NCBI GenBank assembly: GCA_943735955.1
Contig: OX030962.1
Location: 3,235,610-3,299,609, forward strand
Direction of reading: 5' to 3'
Length of the DNA: 64,000 nt
DNA from: Piscicola geometra
Taxonomy: Eukaryota > Annelida > Clitellata > Hirudinida > Piscicolidae
This document shows positions 46,746 through 59,650 of this stretch, one piece after another; positions within the stretch are counted from its first letter, which is position 1, and each line of letters opens with the position of its first letter. The notes under the pieces are model-generated. The model searched no databases, had not been told where the DNA came from, and was given only the letters and a program-made list of their open reading frames with translations. Position numbers and translations under genes: made by a program.

Positions 46746-47175
46746 TAAACTATATAGAGTATATTGTATATAGACTTATCAACTTCTACAGTCTCATTCT
46801 AAATTCCATGTTAGGCAGCTATTCGTATTCCATTTTAGGCAACTATGACCATGCTACACACGTATGGTCATAACAGGCCAATCACTCAATTTTTTATTTT
46901 AAAATTTGCCCATAATTAAAACTGTATTGCATCATCTAAATAATATTTTTTTTTAAATTGAAAGTATATACCTTCGGAAGTTTAGAAAAAAATGCAAAAT
47001 GTTATCTCCCAATATTTTATTAATTCTTCTAGAAATCAGTTATTCAAGTATTCTAATTGAATGAGACAACTTTTAGAAATAAAAATTGTGTTAATTTTTA
47101 AAACGCATAACTGTAAATAAGCTCGTTCCCTCTTTGGAACCGGTTCATTTTGAGCAACATCTTGAAGAATTATTG
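46746..47175 (+). repeat. Dispersed repeat, copy A
   Basis: Diverged but collinear with 54745-55245. Shared words include CATGTTAGGCA, TGCATCATCTAA, GAAATCAGTTATTCAA and ACCGGTTCAT.TTGAGCAAC. No coding capacity. Confidence 0.75.
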
Positions 47176-47700
47176 CTCTAGAGTTTCACCTTAGGTAAGA
47201 CTTAAAAATTAATGAAAGGAATCCATCGAAATGCTTTTCCCAATTCATATAAAAACTGCAGATCGTAGCACCGTTTGATGTTTTTACATTTTCCTTTTAC
47301 ATTTCTTTGTTGAAAGTCTTTTTTAAAGATTTGATTAGTTTTCACTAAGTTCTTTAATAAAGTCATGGGATAAGTTAGAAGAAGTTGTCTTTCCACTAAG
47401 AGTTTGTTGATTGAATGCCTTAGGATTAAATATAATGCATGATGTTGAAAGTAAAAAAACTTGTTTTACTCTTTTTTTTCTTCTTATGTTTGAGTTCACA
47501 TAACTAGACAAGGTATCAACCTAATGGCTGGATAATTTAAATTATTTCTTATGCAATTGAGCTATGAGACTACGTTTAAAGATCGTTTCGTTTTTTTACA
47601 GCCTCTCCTTAAATTCTATAATATAAATTTTGTGATTATTCTTGTATTTATTTAACTTATGCTTTAATTTAAGCTATTCAAATATAATAATAATAATAAA
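47176..47700. other. AT-rich sequence, no feature recognised
   Basis: The minus-strand frame at 47202-47396 has no recognisable similarity and is probably chance. Confidence 0.5.
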
Positions 47701-47875
47701 TGACGAGCATTATTATAGTGGTGAATAACCCGAACGGGCTTCCAGGCCACTTAGGCTGCATATTTTAATTTGCGCCTTTGGGTTACTAGGGCATTGGTTG
47801 CACTTGAACCTAGGACCTTTCATTGTTGGTCAAGCCAAGAGTCGTTACCGACTCGGCTACCCGTTCACCTCATCT
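47701..47875 (-). mobile_element. tRNA-derived SINE (family 2)
   Basis: The minus strand starts GGTGAACGGGTAGCCGAGTC and contains the A box TAGCCGAGTCGG and a B-box-like GGTTCAAGTGC. It ends in an AT-rich (ATT)n stretch near 47690. It differs from the SINEs at 13.7 and 55.5 kb. Confidence 0.7.
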
Positions 47876-48510
47876 ATATCTATATTCTTAAAAAATGAAA
47901 CGAAAGCTTTTAATTTAATAAACTCAGCTCCTCCTCTGAAAGTTTCGCTTTTTTAGATTGGAAATACTGACTTATAATTCACCAAAAACGCACTTGGATA
48001 CCACCACATTTTCATTAAAATGCCTGTTGATATTCATATGTATATATCTACTTTCTTTGCACACCAAATGACTATTTGGATGACAATCAACCGATTCAAG
48101 ATTAAAGGAAGCTCGAATCTCAATCTATATAGGGAGTTGAGGTGTTGCTGGAAGATAATGTGGGTATTTTGATACTTTATTAAGTCACATTGACGCCTAT
48201 GACGTCATGATGCAAATTGATCTTCTTGTGATCTTTCTTAAAGTTAAAGTTACATTGTACTGATTTATCGAAAATCTTATAAAATTTCAATTAAAATAAA
48301 AAAAGTTAAATGTATTTAAAATATTGTGTAGCTGCAATAAATGCATAAAGGATCTCATTTGCATCTAACATCCTGACAGACCTTCAAAGACATGCAAATC
48401 AAACAACACGTTGAATGCAGACATTTGTACTAACGACATAAAATTCTAATAGATCACACCTTACTTTCCTTGTACACAAACACACAAACACACACGCACA
48501 CATACCTTTG
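47876..48510. other. Upstream sequence of the minisatellite/PCGF region
   Basis: AT-rich, with nothing recognised besides an ACACAAACACAC tract at 48476-48505. Confidence 0.5.
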
Positions 48511-48519
48511 TCGCTCACC

Positions 48520-48527
48520 TATATAAG
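48520..48527 (+). promoter_or_regulatory. Candidate TATA box TATATAAG
   Basis: TATATAAG lies about 50 bases before the 50-bp minisatellite and 1.35 kb before the PCGF-like exon. It could drive that gene, with the minisatellite in a 5' UTR or intron. Only the motif supports this. Confidence 0.3.
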
Positions 48528-48575
48528 CATCACTTAATCTTCCTTTAAGCATCGCAAACTTTTTGAATACTTTGT

Positions 48576-49608
48576 CAACTCATTCTTGTTTGTCAACTCA
48601 TTCTTGTTTGCAACATTCTTGTTTGCAACTCATTCTTGTTTGTCAACTCATTCTTGTTTGCAACATTCTTGTTTGCAACTCATTCTTGTTTGTCAACTCA
48701 TTCTTGTTTGCAACATTCTTGTTTGCAACTCATTCTTGTTTGTCAACTCATTCTTGTTTGCAACATTCTTGTTTGCAACTCATTCTTGTTTGTCAACTCA
48801 TTCTTGTTTGCAACTCATTCTTGTTTGCAACATTCTTGTTTGCAACTCATTCTTGTTTGTCAACTCATTCTTGTTTGCAACATTCTTGTCTGCAACTCAT
48901 TCTTGTTTGTCAACTCATTCTTGTTTGCAACATTCTTGTTTGCAACTCATTCTTGTTTGTCAACTCATTCTTGTTTGCAACATTCTTGTTTGCAACTCAT
49001 TCTTGTTTGTCGACTCATTCTTGTTTGCAACATTCTTGTTTGCAACTCATTCTTGTTTGTCAACTCATTCTTGTTTGCAACATTCTTGTTTGCAACTCAT
49101 TCTTGTTTGTCAACTCATTCTTGTTTGCAACTCATTCTTGTTTGCAACTCATTCTTGTTTGTCAACTCATTCTTGTTTGCAACATTCTTGTTTGCAACTC
49201 ATTCTTGTTTGTCAACTCATTCTTGTTTGCAACATTCTTGTTTGCAACTCATTCTTGTTTGTCAACTCATTCTTGTTTGCAACATTCTTGTCTGCAACTC
49301 ATTCTTGTTTGTCAACTCATTCTTGTTTGCAACATTCTTGTTTGCAACTCATTCTTGTTTGTCAACTCATTCTTGTTTGCAACATTCTTGTTTGCAACTC
49401 ATTCTTGTTTGTCAACTCATTCTTGTTTGCAACATTCTTGTTTGCAACTCATTCTTGTTTGTCAACTCATTCTTGTTTGCAACTCATTCTTGTTTGCAAC
49501 TCATTCTTGTTTGTCAACTCATTCTTGTTTGCAACATTCTTGTCTGCAACTCATTCTTGTTTGTCAACTCATTCTTGTTTGCAACATTCTTGTCTGCAAC
49601 ATTCTTGC
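48576..49608. repeat. Minisatellite with 50-bp higher-order unit
   Basis: Three subunits alternate: TTTGTCAACTCATTCTTG (18), TTTGCAACATTCTTG (15) and TTTGCAACTCATTCTTG (17), making 50 bp repeated about twenty times. Since 50 is not a multiple of 3 and stops are absent, all three forward frames are open. They encode meaningless cysteine-rich repeats. Confidence 0.97.
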
Positions 49609-49879
49609 ACTGAAGAAAGCTTTGAGCAGAAGGATTCCTCGAGAAGGGTCAGACTTGGAGGCTTTCTCTGTTACGCAATCTGCATTTAAAAGTATTCCGG
49701 ACATGCACTTACAATACAAACATCCACACAAATCCACTTGAAAGTGTCAACATTATATTATGATTCCATGTTTTCATCAACGATGTAACCTGCTAATTAA
49801 GCAACATTCCTTCCCTCAATTCAATCCTACGTGCACAGCTTCATTACTTTTTCTATTATAAACAGGTCTTCACAGAGAT

Positions 49880-50670
49880 ATGCTGAAGGACTTGGAAACG
49901 TACGCCTGGCAGGACAGACAAACCTGGCCAAACAAGGAAGCGTATAAAGACACGTACAAAGAAACAGAAAAAGAGAGTTTCAAAGTGAAGGTGGCGTCAC
50001 TGACGGCTCACGTGACATGTGTTTTGTGCAGTGGCTACTTGATCGACGCCACATGTGTCGTAAACTGTGGACACACACGTGAGTGGGTGGGCTGCAGGAA
50101 AGAGGTGGCCTGGTGTTGCCGAGAGTTGTGAATAGTCAAGACAAACAATGGATTTATATAATAATTTTAAAAAATACATTGACATGATAATAAAAATTAT
50201 TCTTAACAATATATTTCTATGACACCTTGAAAGATTCTATAATATCAGAATAAAATGTGCTTGTAAGTCAACCAGCATCGTCCTGACCACACCAGTTTGT
50301 CGTTCGTGCATCCACCCCCACCTGCTCACTGCCTCTTCCTGCCCTTCTTGTCACGAGCACTGTCGTCATGACAACCTGCTTGATGACGTCACCCTGCAGA
50401 ACCTCGTCTACACCTCGCCTGGGCTCCTGAAGAGTGAGTTGAGGCAGTTGAGATGCTGTGAAGCTCACGCAAGATTTTTTCATTCCGGTAATCATGAAAT
50501 AATAAATGCTTTCAGACGAACTGAAAAAGAGACAGAAATTCGAAAAGGATCACATTTTTCGAATGCCACCCCCTTCTCATGCACCACACTGCCTCCCCCT
50601 CACGCCCTCACTACACCACCACATGGCTTGTGTGTGTCTAATCTACAACCATGAGTGCGTAAAAAGTTGA
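49880..50670 (+). CDS. PCGF-like RING protein (Polycomb group ring finger family), partial model
   Basis: Three exons: 49866-50078 (first ATG 49880), 50296-50433 and 50516-about 50670. Phases match (1 and 1). The RING reads HVTCVLCSGYLIDATCVVNC, GHT then LCRSCI and SCPSCHEHC, with C-x2-C, C-x-H, C-x2-C, C-x2-C order. It is followed by DVTLQNLVY and PGLLKNELKKRQKF, matching the PCGF post-RING pattern DxTLQxIVYK..PGL.KNEM+RR+.F. PCGF proteins pair with RING1 in PRC1 to ubiquitinate H2A. The C-terminal RAWUL domain is not seen. The frame ends at 50668-50670, so the gene may be truncated or continue on exons I cannot place. Upstream exons are possible because the acceptor at 49864-49865 is good. 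Confidence 0.8.
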
Positions 50671-52000
50671 TTTTAAATTTCAAATTTACGCAGCAATGCG
50701 TCGCAGCATATAGTAACAATTGTGTAAAAAAAGAAGGAAAAAAGAAAACTAAACAAAAATAAAGTTCAGAAATTGTATCTTGTTTTTTAGATGAGGTTTT
50801 ATGGCTGTCAGTGTTCACTGATAATCTGTAAAACTATTTGCTCAATTAAAAAAGATTAATACAATTATTGTGTTTGAAATTATTTTTATACTCTATAATA
50901 CATACATGAGTATACATAAAGCAAGTTTTTTTGAAATTGAAAACCAAAATATAGAAAGACACAAAGTCTGTAGTCAAATTTGGATTAACCCATATACATA
51001 TATTGGTAGTGGTCTAAAAACCGTTTTATTTAACAAATTTATTTGAAAAGCGCTTTTGTTCACTTAGTAAAGGGCGCTATACAAAACATTAGTGATTGGG
51101 GATATTGATTCAGAAAAATCGCATTCTAAGAAGAAATGTGCAAAATCAAATGTGCATTTAACACATGCAGCGCGCTTTCGTTTGTGTGTAGTTAACCAAC
51201 AACCGTCTTAAATGCACGTTTCTGCGGATTGATGGGATAAAAAGCAGAAAAATGTGGAAAAAAATTAAAATTGTACAATTTATTTATTTATTTGCAAAAA
51301 CCTTTAATATATTTTTTTCATTCTAAAATTTACAAAAAAATGTAGAAAAATTTAGAAAAACGAGAAAAAAATTATTTTAGGGAGTTAAACCACGCAGATC
51401 TTTTGACCTCTATAATGGTTAAAAGAATTTATTTAACTGATTTTAAAACATAACAATTTATTTAACTGATTTTAAAACAACAATTTATTCAACTGATTTT
51501 AAAACATAACAATTTATTTAACTGATTTTAAAACATAACAATTTATTTAACTGATTTTAAAACATAACAATTTATTTAACTGATTTTAAAACATAACAAT
51601 TTATTTAACCGATTTTAGATTACTAGAATTTAGATTTTATAGTTAATTCATATTTAAATATTTTAATATATCAATTTATTTTAGAGTTAATTCGTATTTG
51701 AAATAATGGTTAGCTTTAAATTTTAATTATTAAAATATCAATTTATTTAATGAATATTCTACATATTTTTTTAAATGTCAATTTATAACAATCAAAGCAT
51801 ATTGGAATCAGGAAGTGACATTGACGGTAGATCTTTCGTCTATTTGGGTGGTGTTTGGGAGGTGGCAGTTTATTAAGTTAGAATTTAAATCACATACTAA
51901 AGAAATGTAAGCCCCGTAAACAGAAGTTAAAAACAAAATTACGTGAGTTCGCTTTGACAAAAGAATTTCGCAAAAAACTTACAAAATTTGTATAAACAAC
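50671..52000. other. AT-rich intergenic region
   Basis: No gene recognised. A good acceptor-like TTGTTTTTTAG followed by ATGAGG occurs at about 50780-50796, but no PCGF/RAWUL homology is apparent after it. A motif near 51380-51415 (AAACCACGCAGATCTTTTGA) recurs in diverged form at about 42775 and 56068. Confidence 0.5.
51421..51615. repeat. 29-bp AT-rich tandem repeat
   Basis: About seven copies of AACAATTTATTTAACTGATT followed by TTAAAACAT. Confidence 0.95.
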
Positions 52001-52008
52001 CTTCAGAC

Positions 52009-52687
52009 CAGTGTTATTTTCGTTTCATAAAATAATTATAGTTTTTATTTCAGTTTCGTTTTGGAATTAATTATAGTTTTTATTTTCGTTTTCGTTTTGA
52101 AAATAATTATAGTTTTTATTTTCATTTTAGTTTTGAAAAAATATTAATTTACAACTTTAAACACTATTTTTTTAATCTAAAAAATTAATGTATCATAAAA
52201 TGAAACGGTAAAATAAAACAGTCATAGATATAGTATATATACTACTTGTTTTTGATATCTATGAAAACAGTATATTAACAACAAATGAGTTTAAAAAATT
52301 AACAGTCAATTGAAATATTATAAGAAGTGATTACGTAAATTATTGATTAACAACAAATTTAAAATACAACAACAAATCTATGATTAAAATAGGTGATAAT
52401 TTAATTGACAAAGAGAAGCGGTAATAAAATAACGTTTGATAAATGGCGCTACTTTCATAAAGCCCAAAGATAATGTTTATAACAAAGACATATATTTTTA
52501 ATAAAAGTTATTCATTTGCCTATTATGGCATATCAGAAAAATTTATTTAGATTTCGTTTTAAAAACAATTATAGTTTTTATTTTCTATTTCGTTTTGAAA
52601 AAAAATTTAGTTTTTATTTTCGTTTTCGTGGAACGATTATTCAGAATTGTCGTTTTCGTTTTCGTTTTCGTTACGAAAATAACACTG
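52009..52687. mobile_element. hAT-like MITE, copy 2
   Basis: Same termini (CAGTGTTATTTTCGT) as the element at 13253. It has a perfect 8-bp target-site duplication CTTCAGAC at 52001-52008 and 52688-52695. It lacks the SINE present in copy 1. Confidence 0.92.
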
Positions 52688-53218
52688 CTTCAGACACCCA
52701 TCACAATCCAACACACAAACATTCAACCACAGTCTTTTGGTTAGCAGCTGCCATCTTGGCCGCCGCTTTAACCGTTTATGATTTTGTTGAATAGTTTGTC
52801 TTCTGATCCAATAATTTGGTTTTTTAAACTTCAAACAATAATAAAAATATAATTTATATTGTTTCTTGTTTTTTTGGTTTTTTAAATGTGTCGCTTGCCA
52901 TAGCTTGCTCTCGGAATTCAAATCTCCAACCGATACTTTAAGTTTTTCTTTTAACTTTCTTTTCTACAACCTAATTATTTTATATGTACACTAGGTATTT
53001 TTTATTAAGTTTGTCCTCAACATCAGTGAAACCGACTGGTAAACGGATGAAAAGTCTTCCGGATAAAAAGTCTTCCGGATAAAAAGTCTTCCGGATAAAA
53101 AGTCTTCCGGATAAAAAGTCTTCAGGACAAAAAGTCTTTAGAATAAAAAGTCATCATCATCATCCCCACCACAGTCATCATCACCACCACCACCAGTTGT
53201 CATCATCATCGTCATCAT

Positions 53219-53351
<133 letters not shown>

Positions 53352-53436
53352 CTCTAATAAATCGACCCTATGGATCATTGCCAAAGATGCATTTAACTTT
53401 CCCATCACATGTGTGAACAATTTGAAAGAGTTGCAT

Positions 53437-53743
53437 GGATAGATGGATGGATGGATGGATGGATGGATGGATGGATGGATGGATGGATGGATGGATGGAT
53501 GGGTGGATGGATGGATGGATGGATGGATGGATGGATGGATGGATGGATGGATGGATGGATGGATGGATGGATGGATGGATGGATGGATGGATGGATGGAT
53601 GGATGGATGGATGGATGGATGGATGGATGGATGGATGGATGGATGGATGGATGGATGGATGGATGGATGGATGGATGGATGGATGGATGGATGGATGGAT
53701 GGATGGATGGATGGATGGATGGATGGATGGATGGATGGATGGA
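53437..53743. repeat. (GGAT)n microsatellite
   Basis: Nearly pure GGAT for about 300 bases with a single GGGT variant. Every frame is open in both orientations, hence spurious MDGW / HPSI proteins. Confidence 0.98.
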
Positions 53744-54399
53744 TCAACGGCATCTTAATTGTAACTAATGTGGCGTTGATGAAATCTCGATTCTGAAGTA
53801 GACGTGTTATTAATATTTTGATGATGATGATGATGATGACAACGATGATGATGATTATGATGATGACGATGATGATGATAACTGGTGGTGGTGATAATGA
53901 TGGTGGTGATTTTTTATCCTGAAGACTTTTTATCCAGAAGACTATTCATCCGGAAGACATTTTATCCAGAAGACCTTTTATCCAGAAGACTTTTTATCCA
54001 AAGACTTTTTATCCAAAGACTTTTTATCCAAAGACTTTTTATCCAAAGACTTTTTATCCGAAGACTTTTAATCCGGAAGACCTTTTATCCGAAGACTTTT
54101 AATCCGGAAGACCTTTTATCCTAGAACCCTTTCGCACACATCTTTAGTTAAATTGCCTTTGCAAATAAAAAGTATTCAATATAAAAAAATGAATTTTAAA
54201 TAATAATTCTTAAAAAATGCGCTTATATTATTTAAAAAAAAGTATTTATAAATATATAGATATTTTTTCCATTAAGCGCTTAATTGAGAATTGTTAAAAA
54301 ATTTCAATAAAAAAATGGTAGGAGTTAAATGAACATGAATAATATAGATAGGCTTTTATTCGAATTTCACCTAGAACATACTTGTGACAAAGCTAATGA

Positions 54400-54695
54400 A
54401 GGTAAAAAAAAATTTGTAAGCCCTTAATATATTCAAATTCATTATATCCTCCTACTTCAATTGATTGACATGTGAATAATCTAGTTAAAGCATCTTTTAA
54501 AAACAAAATTATTAATTGCCTTTTGTAAAATAATTATTTTTTACAAATAATTATGATAAAAACATCTTTTAGAAGGATAATAATAACTGCATTTTTTAAT
54601 AGAAGAATGATAGAAATTCTAAAGAAGGAGGAGTTTAATGACAGTGAATATATTAAGGGCTTACAAAACAATTTTACCGCTAAGGAATACTAACA
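54400..54695. mobile_element. MITE with about 42-bp terminal inverted repeats
   Basis: The left end TTTGTAAGCCCTTAATATAT...ATCCTCCT matches the inverse of the right end AGGAGG...ATATATTAAGGGCTTACAAA. It is the intact relative of the split copy at 21516-21641 plus 22758-22776. Confidence 0.85.
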
Positions 54696-54744
54696 GTTTT
54701 TTTTAATAAAAAGTAATTTATTGGTTTGTATTTGTATTTAGAAG

Positions 54745-55245
54745 ATAAACTTTATATAGTCGATTATATTGTCTATAATCTCTTTCTACGTTTAATCTTA
54801 AACAACTATTCATGTTTGATTTTAGGCAACTTTTCATGTTTCATCTTAAGCAACTTTCCATGTTTCATCTTAGGCAACTATAACCATTCTACATATCCAT
54901 GGTTACAACAGACTAATCACTAAAGTATTAATTATGATACTTTCACATATTGAAACTGTAGTGCATCATCTAATTAATAATAATATATAAAAAATTATTC
55001 TCTTTCGGATGTGAAGAAAAAACAAAACGTTATCTCTCAACTTTTCAACTATTCTTCTGGAAATCAGTTTTTCAATTATTATAATTGAATGAGGCAACTT
55101 TCAGAAACGAAACCAACACACAAATGTGCTTAGAAGACGAATGCAAAAATAATTTTTTTTATATAAATTATTTTATGCATCGCATAGCTGTAAGTTCGTT
55201 CCATCCTAGATACCGGTTCATCTTGAGCAACCTCTCCCTATGTGT
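54745..55245 (+). repeat. Dispersed repeat, copy B
   Basis: Collinear with 46746-47175. It begins with a single TATATAGTCGATTATAT segment resembling one unit of the 25-bp minisatellite, followed by three CATGTTTCATCTTAGGCAAC-like repeats. Confidence 0.75.
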
Positions 55246-55434
55246 TTCATGGACCTGACTTTTAAATTTAGCTTTTTATTACAACTTCTTCAAAACTCTC
55301 GTATATTGATGAAACTATCTCTACTCTCTTATTTGAGGTAATAATAAATGCAAAAATTTAGATATTTGAATTTAGATTAGTGTAGACCGTTCAAATACCT
55401 TTTCAAAAACTTTTTTATAAAATAAATAAATAAA

Positions 55435-55615
55435 TGTCAGTTTTGTATAGCGCCCGGGCACGCAAATGAAGCGCCACTCACACGACATAAGTCGTGAAAC
55501 ACCGCATCATATACACTAGGTATATGATAGCTCACGGTTGGCTGTACAGGGATTTGAACTGGCGACCTTTAAGTTGCAGGTCTAACGACTTACCATCTAA
55601 GCCAACCCGCTCGCC
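55435..55615 (-). mobile_element. tRNA-derived SINE (family 1), second copy
   Basis: The minus strand has a head with TGGCTTAGATGGTAAG (A box) and GTTCAAATCCC (B box), then the near-palindrome around CACTAGGTATA, and GGCGCTATACAAAA before an (ATTT)n tail. It is about 180 bp. Confidence 0.85.
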
Positions 55616-55632
55616 AAATTATACACCTATTT

Positions 55633-55745
55633 TTGAGGGTTGGGCGTTGTGATGGTTGGGTGTTGTGATGGTTGGGGGTTGTGATGGTTGGGTGTTGTGA
55701 TGGTTGGGCGTTGCGATGGTTAGGCGTTGCGATGATTAGGCGTTC
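55633..55745. repeat. 16-bp minisatellite GGTTGGGTGTTGTGAT
   Basis: About seven copies directly upstream of an AT-rich stretch (55746-56568) in which I recognise nothing else. Confidence 0.9.
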
Positions 55746-56568
55746 GGAACAAGAAGGGGTTTTTCCAACATTCTTATTCTCCTAAACTGCAAATACAAAA
55801 TATTTTTTTTTATTGAAACTTTATTTTATAAATACAACCATAGGTTTTTAATATATTTCATTAGAATTTTTTAAGTAAGTAGTTATTTTAATGCCAAAAA
55901 TAATGTTTCCGTTTTTTCCCTTTCCAATTTGAGTGTTGATTTCCGTTCCCCATTCTCCCCGTTTCCGGTTCAACTTTTCATTCCCGTTCCAAAAATAGAA
56001 AGATAGAAAAACACTTCACAATTTTCGGCTTAAATTGCGGTGTGAAATGTCAAATAAATATAGTTTAAAGAGTAAGAGCACCGCCGGTCTTTTGACCTCT
56101 AATAATGGAAAGTTCATGAAATATTTGTTAATTATCTCGAGATATTTATTTCAAAATAAAAAATTAGTAATTGAAATACTTCAACATCAAAATATTTAAT
56201 TTCTATAAAGAAATATTGGAAGGGAGGGCTCAGCTAATGGTGAGCCCGAGCGACTAAATATTGGGAGGTTCGATGATGCGGTGATGATTAAGCTGTAGTT
56301 GGAATGTTGGTACTGTGGTGATGAATAAGATGCTTTATTGGTAAAAACCAGGGGCGTAAACAAAAAAATGCTAGAAGAGCTAAAGTTTCGTTTAATAAAA
56401 TTCATTGCCTAACTCATTTACCGCCGCTGTTACGTTTTTGCAACATCAATTTCTATAATTTTTTTGTTTTTTTAATACTGAGTTTCATTCAAATATTTTT
56501 TTTACAATATGAATCATATGATTTTTAATAGGCCTAGTCATTTATTACAATATTTATTATGAAAATCA

Positions 56569-57230
56569 TGGGCGGCGATCCTGGGGGGGTCCTGGGGTCA
56601 GGACCCCCCCACTAATTTTTAGTGGGGGGGTCCACATTAAGGTGGACCCCCCCACTTTTTTCCAATCTTTTTATCTAATTTTTTACATTTTGATATAAAC
56701 ATAATCGTCAACCATGGCATAAAAATGAATTTTTATACAGTAATACATTGTGAGTATGTGTAGTTATTGTGGTAGCTGTCTAAAAAAATATTCTTTGCTT
56801 AATTAAATACTCCTTCATCTACTTTTCTTTTATCTCTATGGCGTAGACGAGAATCCTAAGGGGGTCCTGGGGTCCACCTTTATAAGGACCCCCTCACTCA
56901 TTTTTTAAAATACACATTTCTCAACTCTCATTTTGATACGAGCCTAATTGTCAACCATGTGATAAAGAAATGCTAATACAGTAATACATTGTAAGTTTGA
57001 ATGGGCAGCGATTCTAGGGGGTTCCTGGGGTCCATCTTAACATGAACCCCCTTCAATTTTTCAAATAAAATAATTTCTTAACTCCTATATTAATACAAGC
57101 ATAATCGTCAACCATAGCATGAAACAGAATTTTTATTCAGTAATATACTTTGCGTAGGCGTAGTTATAGTGATAGCTGCCTGAAGCAAAACTATTCTTTG
57201 CTTACTCAAATACTCTTCCACCTACTCTTT
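56569..57230. repeat. Tandemly repeated hAT 5' terminus
   Basis: GGGGGTCCTGGGGTC followed by AATCGTCAACCATGG.ATAAA and CAGTAATACATTG occurs three times, starting near 56569, 56850 and 57003. Confidence 0.75.
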
Positions 57231-57585
57231 TTTTATATTTATGGATTTAAATTAATGAAATATATTTATAGAAAATAAAATTTCTGAATTTTCAATTTTC
57301 GCAAGCAGACATTCAGGATGTTTTTCAGAAAATATCGGTTCACTTTATGCAAACAGACAGATTTACATTTATATTAATTTTATACTATAAAAAAATCATT
57401 CACATTGTGTTACTTATTTTGCATGGTCGTTGTTCATAGGGGGTTCTGAGGTCTACTTTAATATCGACCCTTTCAATTGTTAGATGACTAACTAAATGTT
57501 AATGAATTTCAAAAGGCTTCGAACATTAACTAAAGTTGTGGTTTAATCAAACTACAAGTTTCATATCACATGACTGCAAAATAAA

Positions 57586-59650
57586 ATGCTGATGCCTTTA
57601 GCTCATTCTATCGTTAGAAACACAGTGTGCACTGTCAATGCCGAATCAAGCCAGTTTGGTGTTGAAGTTGACGGCACACAAGACTGCAATGGGTTAGAGC
57701 AGGAATCGATATGCATTCGTTTTTTTGATGAAGCTCTAAATATTAAGGAACAGTTTATTGGTTTATTCAGCCCACCAGACACGACCAGACAAAAATTATC
57801 TGCTGTAGCAAAAGAGTTTCTGATCAGAATTATGCTACCCATAGAAAACCTCAGAGCTTAGATTTATGACGGCGCTGCTAACATGAACGGCCGATTTAAC
57901 GGTTGTCAGGCTATTATCAGCAGTGAGCATCCGCTTGCATTGTTTTTCCACTGTTCTGCACACTGTGAAAATCTTGTAGCCCAGCACACAGCTGCTGCAA
58001 ATCCCTTTGTGAGAAATTCACTTCAGTTTGTCCAAGAGTTAGGTGCTTTTTACAATCGTTCAGGGAAGTTCAAAAAGCAGTTTAGTAATGCTTTAGTGTC
58101 TCTTATAATTGACTTTCCTGATGAGCCGCTAAATGAAAAGTATAGTATAAAACTTCTTTGTCCTACAAGATAGCTGGTCAGAGTATCTGCAGTGTCATCT
58201 GGGCTTGAATAATATGAAGTGGTACTTGTTAGCTTGGAATCATTTGCTTCCATTGGTACTGCTGATGAAACAGCTGTAAAAGGCTCGAGGCTTTTTTTCA
58301 ACAGGACACTACTACACTGGCCCTCAAGCTAGTTGTTTTGGTGTTTTCACTTATAGCCAACTTAGGAAAAAAATTGGATGTGGAGGTTATGAGCAGTACG
58401 TGGAGGAAAAGGCGCACGAGCAAGAGTGTTTATGATGGGCGTTTCAGAAAGAGAGGTCGGAGGGATGGGGGAAAGGAAGCTGGTGAAGAGGATCTAACAA
58501 AGAGGAAGGGAGGAAGGGAGGAATAAGATACAGGAAAGTGAAAGATTGAGAAGATACCGTGAGGAGAAGTCAGAAAGCAGGAAGTTGGAAAAATATGTAG
58601 ATGGTTCAGATGGAGCGAAAGTTAGGATGATGTGTAGGGGGGATAGTTTGACGGTAAGGAATAATGAAATTGTGCGCTGGAAGTATGAGAAGGAGGATAG
58701 GAAGTGTGTTTGTGGGAAGGAAGAGAACGAGAGGCACGTTTTGCTGGAGTGTGGGTTGTATGAAGAGTGGAGAGAAGAATGGCTGACGGTTTGGAGAAGG
58801 GAGCGTGGAAAACAGGACCCGATGGAAGGGGTCCTTGGTTACCAGGAAGAGGATCGGAGGATGGAAGAAGTGGTGCTGAGAAGTGTGGGAGCAATCTGGA
58901 GACAGAGGGAGAGGAGAGAAAGGGGGAGATGAAGAAAAAGATTTGAAGTGTCGAGACAAAGGCACTATAAATACTACTACTACTACTACTACTTCTGGAA
59001 CAGTTAAAAAAGTCGTTGCAGTGAGCAAGTGCCAAGGTCAGTGGAATGGTTGCAGCGACCAGTATGGTTTTAGCGATTGCTGTACCTCGGGTGTGAAAGC
59101 CGCCACAAAAGTATTGTGGGCTAGGCCCAGCTTATGTAGCAACAAAACCAGAGAAACATTATCGAGCAGCATATTTCGCTGCAATCATGCAACTCACAGA
59201 AAGGTTCAATCGAGATTCTCCTGGTTTGCGTTCATACTTGCAGCTGGAGACAATGTTCCTAACTGGTGATATTTGCAAGCAGTATCGTGAGCTAAATGCA
59301 ATTAATCTTTGTTCACAGTTAGCTATGTTTAACGACCAGAATGAACACAGAATTTTAGCATAAGCGCAAAAAATGCAAGCTATGATCCCGAAGTCAGACA
59401 TCTGTTTCCTCAAGTTGAACGTCTGATCCGGTTGATGCTTGTGCCTCCAGCAACGTCATGAACAGCAGAAAGGTCGTTTATTGCTTTGCGGTGTTTTGAA
59501 ACTTGATTGCGTGCAACTATGACACAGCCTCGCTTGAATTCACTGGCCGTTTGTCATGCACATCAGGATATACTTGACAGCCTAGATTTAAAAAGACTAG
59601 AAGAATTTGCCAGTCAGTCAGACATTCGGAGGGGTCTTTTTGGAAATTAG
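57586..59650 (+). pseudogene. hAT transposase pseudogene (DUF4371-like, HAT C-terminal dimerisation motif)
   Basis: In order: EQESICIRFFDEALNIKEQF, YDGAANMNGRFNGC, FFHCSAHCENLV, then after the LINE a C-terminal VPPATS, TAERSFIALR and MTQPRLNSLAVCHAHQDILD. Stop codons precede IYDGAANM and interrupt the dimerisation region, and a LINE splits the frame. Confidence 0.88.
58430..58990 (+). mobile_element. LINE 3' end inserted in the hAT pseudogene
   Basis: The plus strand encodes CVCGKEENERHVLLECGLYEEW, a LINE C-terminal knuckle motif (C-x-C ... H ... C). It ends in (TAC)n at 58972-58993, a typical microsatellite-like LINE tail. The 5' boundary is approximate. Confidence 0.8.

Noticed and set aside
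48563..49741. Three overlapping cysteine-rich open frames of 325-392 residues
   Set aside because: The 50-bp tandem unit lacks stops in all three frames, and the same peptide words appear in each frame.
50439..50654. Read-through of the last PCGF-like intron
   Set aside because: Splicing 50434-50515 gives a much better match to the PCGF post-RING segment and uses a strong GTGAGT donor.
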